Below, piece by piece: positions 49,692 to 50,765 of a DNA stretch of 50,765 nt (its first letter is position 1; each line of letters begins with the position of its first letter). Under the pieces are notes generated by a model. That model saw nothing but the letters and a program-made list of their open reading frames with translations. It searched no databases and was not told the DNA's origin. Source of the DNA: Anaerolineaceae bacterium (GTDB taxonomy: Bacteria; Chloroflexota; Anaerolineae; Anaerolineales; Anaerolineaceae); NCBI GenBank assembly GCA_002702705.1, contig PABH01000016.1, positions 1 through 50,765 of the forward strand. Reading direction: 5' to 3'. Both the position numbers and the translations under genes were made by a program.

Positions 49692-50765
49692 CTTCCGGTT
49701 TCAGCGAGGACTGCCAGCTTTTCAAGGCTGGTCTTACATCCTCTCCACCAGCGTAAGTTTGGGCAGTTCCCGCCCTACTTCGAGCCAAATTTTCGAGGTT
49801 AATTGCCGCGTTAAAATCGCGGTCGTGGTGTACGCCACAAGCAGGGCAGTTCCATTCGCGCACACTGAGTTTGAGTTCCGGCAAAACATGATTGCAGTGC
49901 GAGCATGTCCGACTTGACGGGAAAAATCGGTCTACAACATCAACCATTGTCCCGTACCATTGACCTTTGTAGAGTAATTGCCGTTTGAACTCACCCCACC
50001 CTGCATCCGAAATCGCTTTAGCCAACTTGTGATTTTTGACCATGCCCTGCACGTTTAGATTTTCCATACCAATCAGCCCATAGTTTTTTACTAACCAATG
50101 GCTGGTCTTGTGGAGAAAGTCTGATCGCTGGTTTGCAATCTTTTCGTGCTGTCTGGCGACCGCCATCCGAGCCTTCTCTCTACCACTTGACCCTTTTATG
50201 CGCCGAGATAATTGGCGTTGTAACCGTGCTAATTTCTTTTCGGATTCTTGCAGGTGTTTTGGTGCGGGGATTTTTACCAAACCAGAAGTCACCACAAAAT
50301 CCTTCAAACCCAAGTCAAATCCAACAGCATCATCCGTTCGATCAAATTTTGGTTCAGGTATTTCCAATTCGACCTGCACGCTGGCAAAATAGCGACCGGA
50401 CTTGGTTTTCGTCACGGTCACGTTTTTTACTTTGTCTTCGCACGGGCGGTGGATGACAGCCTTTACCTTTCCAATTTTCGGAAAGTCAATTTCGTTTTCG
50501 CCTACGAAAACATACTGCATATATCGCACAGACTGCTTGCTGTTTTTTTTGTGAAACTTCGGAAATTTAGCGCGTTTGGTGAAGAAATTCTGATAGGCTT
50601 GGTCAAGGTCTTTTAGTGACTGCTGAAGCACTTGTGAGTGTGTTATCTTCAACCAGTCGTATTGCGGGTCTCTTTTCATTTCCTTCAACACCTTTGCGTT
50701 GTCATAGTAACTAAGCCCCTTTTTCTTTTCATCTTTATGCTTTTTGTAAAAGTCCATGCATTCCG
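49672..50765 (-). CDS. tnpB: TnpB RNA-guided nuclease, 5' end beyond the window
   Basis: Partial protein of about 364 residues, open at its N-terminus: 'ECMDFYKKHK' at the window edge lies well inside normal TnpBs, so about 20-40 residues are missing and the ATG at 50757 is not the start. Numbering from that Met, RuvC-I Asp148 ('VGFDLGLKD'), RuvC-II Glu232 ('IGMENLNVQGM'), zinc ribbon Cys285, Cys288, Cys304 and Cys307, and RuvC-III Asp314 ('DRDFNAAIN') are all in canonical form, so it should be an active RNA-guided nuclease. It belongs to the common OrfB/IS605 branch and is not close to the IS607 TnpB at the left edge. Confidence 0.93.
   Translation of the reverse strand, partial: ECMDFYKKHKDEKKKGLSYYDNAKVLKEMKRDPQYDWLKITHSQVLQQSLKDLDQAYQNFFTKRAKFPKFHKKNSKQSVRYMQYVFVGENEIDFPKIGKVKAVIHRPCEDKVKNVTVTKTKSGRYFASVQVELEIPEPKFDRTDDAVGFDLGLKDFVVTSGLVKIPAPKHLQESEKKLARLQRQLSRRIKGSSGREKARMAVARQHEKIANQRSDFLHKTSHWLVKNYGLIGMENLNVQGMVKNHKLAKAISDAGWGEFKRQLLYKGQWYGTMVDVVDRFFPSSRTCSHCNHVLPELKLSVREWNCPACGVHHDRDFNAAINLENLARSRAGTAQTYAGGEDVRPALKSWQSSLKPEAAMSLA

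Larger units (their letters stand above)
49661..50765 (-). mobile_element. IS200/IS605-type TnpB element, right end (rest outside window)
   Basis: A tnpB gene and, right after its stop, a terminal hairpin and the sequence GGTAGTTCAC (reading leftward, 49670-49661), after which the broken membrane-protein frame begins. No tnpA is seen in the window; it may lie beyond the window, or the element may be a tnpB-only (IS1341-like) member that borrows a transposase. The exact end is inferred from where the host frame resumes. Confidence 0.7.

Noticed and set aside
1-50765. tRNA, rRNA or CRISPR arrays.
   Set aside because: No TpsiC-like GTTCGANTC with matching acceptor stem, no rRNA signature and no regularly spaced repeats were seen on either strand.

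Overview
The window is a compact, A+T-rich bacterial chromosome segment (roughly 40% G+C by eye) carrying about 35 intact genes, two interrupted genes and two transposon ends. Lipoprotein signals, a Tat-exported substrate-binding lipoprotein, several CUT1 sugar ABC systems, a fused oligopeptide ABC ATPase, trehalose synthase plus amylosucrase, and many LacI/GntR/AraC/MarR regulators suit a saccharolytic heterotroph. The overall style resembles Anaerolineae (Chloroflexota), but this is inference; the window has no rRNA, tRNA or other phylogenetic marker.

Layout. 1-2.07 kb: an IS607-family transposon (serine recombinase plus TnpB) that appears to have cut the 3' end off a uroporphyrinogen-decarboxylase-like gene. 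2.8-4.8 kb: AraC regulator and aldo/keto reductase. 4.8-13.8 kb: an OmpR-type response regulator divergent from a TPR-GGDEF diguanylate cyclase, then a leftward run (alpha/beta hydrolase, methyltransferase, M28 peptidase, methyltransferase-like protein) and a Cache-PAS-GAF-HD-GYP protein, so both c-di-GMP synthesis and breakdown are encoded within 8 kb. 13.9-24.9 kb: two LacI regulators with visible promoters and operators, then a sugar operon (binding protein, MalF- and MalG-type permeases, aldo/keto reductase, trehalose synthase, amylosucrase). 25-32.7 kb: a two-ended membrane coiled-coil protein, then a leftward oligopeptide ABC operon ending in a CBS-domain protein. 33.2-36.8 kb: a metallophosphoesterase lipoprotein, a LysM protein paired with a degenerate DhaL/DAK2-like protein, and a mutarotase-fold protein. 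36.8-40.2 kb: proBA and a TPR/zinc-ribbon/membrane protein. 40.2-44.2 kb: a second leftward sugar ABC operon under a GntR regulator. 44.3-49.1 kb: MarR regulator and a heterodimeric ABC exporter. 49.2-50.8 kb: a membrane-protein gene truncated by an IS200/IS605-type TnpB element that runs off the window.

How the genes work together. The first sugar operon couples uptake of an alpha-glucoside-type sugar to intracellular maltose/trehalose interconversion and to glucan synthesis from sucrose. Neither sugar operon encodes its own ATPase, so both probably share a MalK/MsmX-type ATPase encoded elsewhere. All three substrate-binding-protein genes are followed by a strong stem-loop just before the first permease gene, a likely device for making more binding protein than permease. 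Five regulatory regions are unusually readable: sigma70-like -35/-10 boxes with a palindrome at the start site upstream of lacI-1, lacI-2, gntR and marR, and a cluster of TTGAC repeats between the response regulator and the diguanylate cyclase.

The best candidates for something undescribed are the LysM + DhaL-like two-gene unit (34.3-35.6 kb), the TnpB with a rearranged RuvC glutamate (0.6-2.05 kb), and the TTGAC-repeat control region linking a lysine-less response regulator to a diguanylate cyclase.
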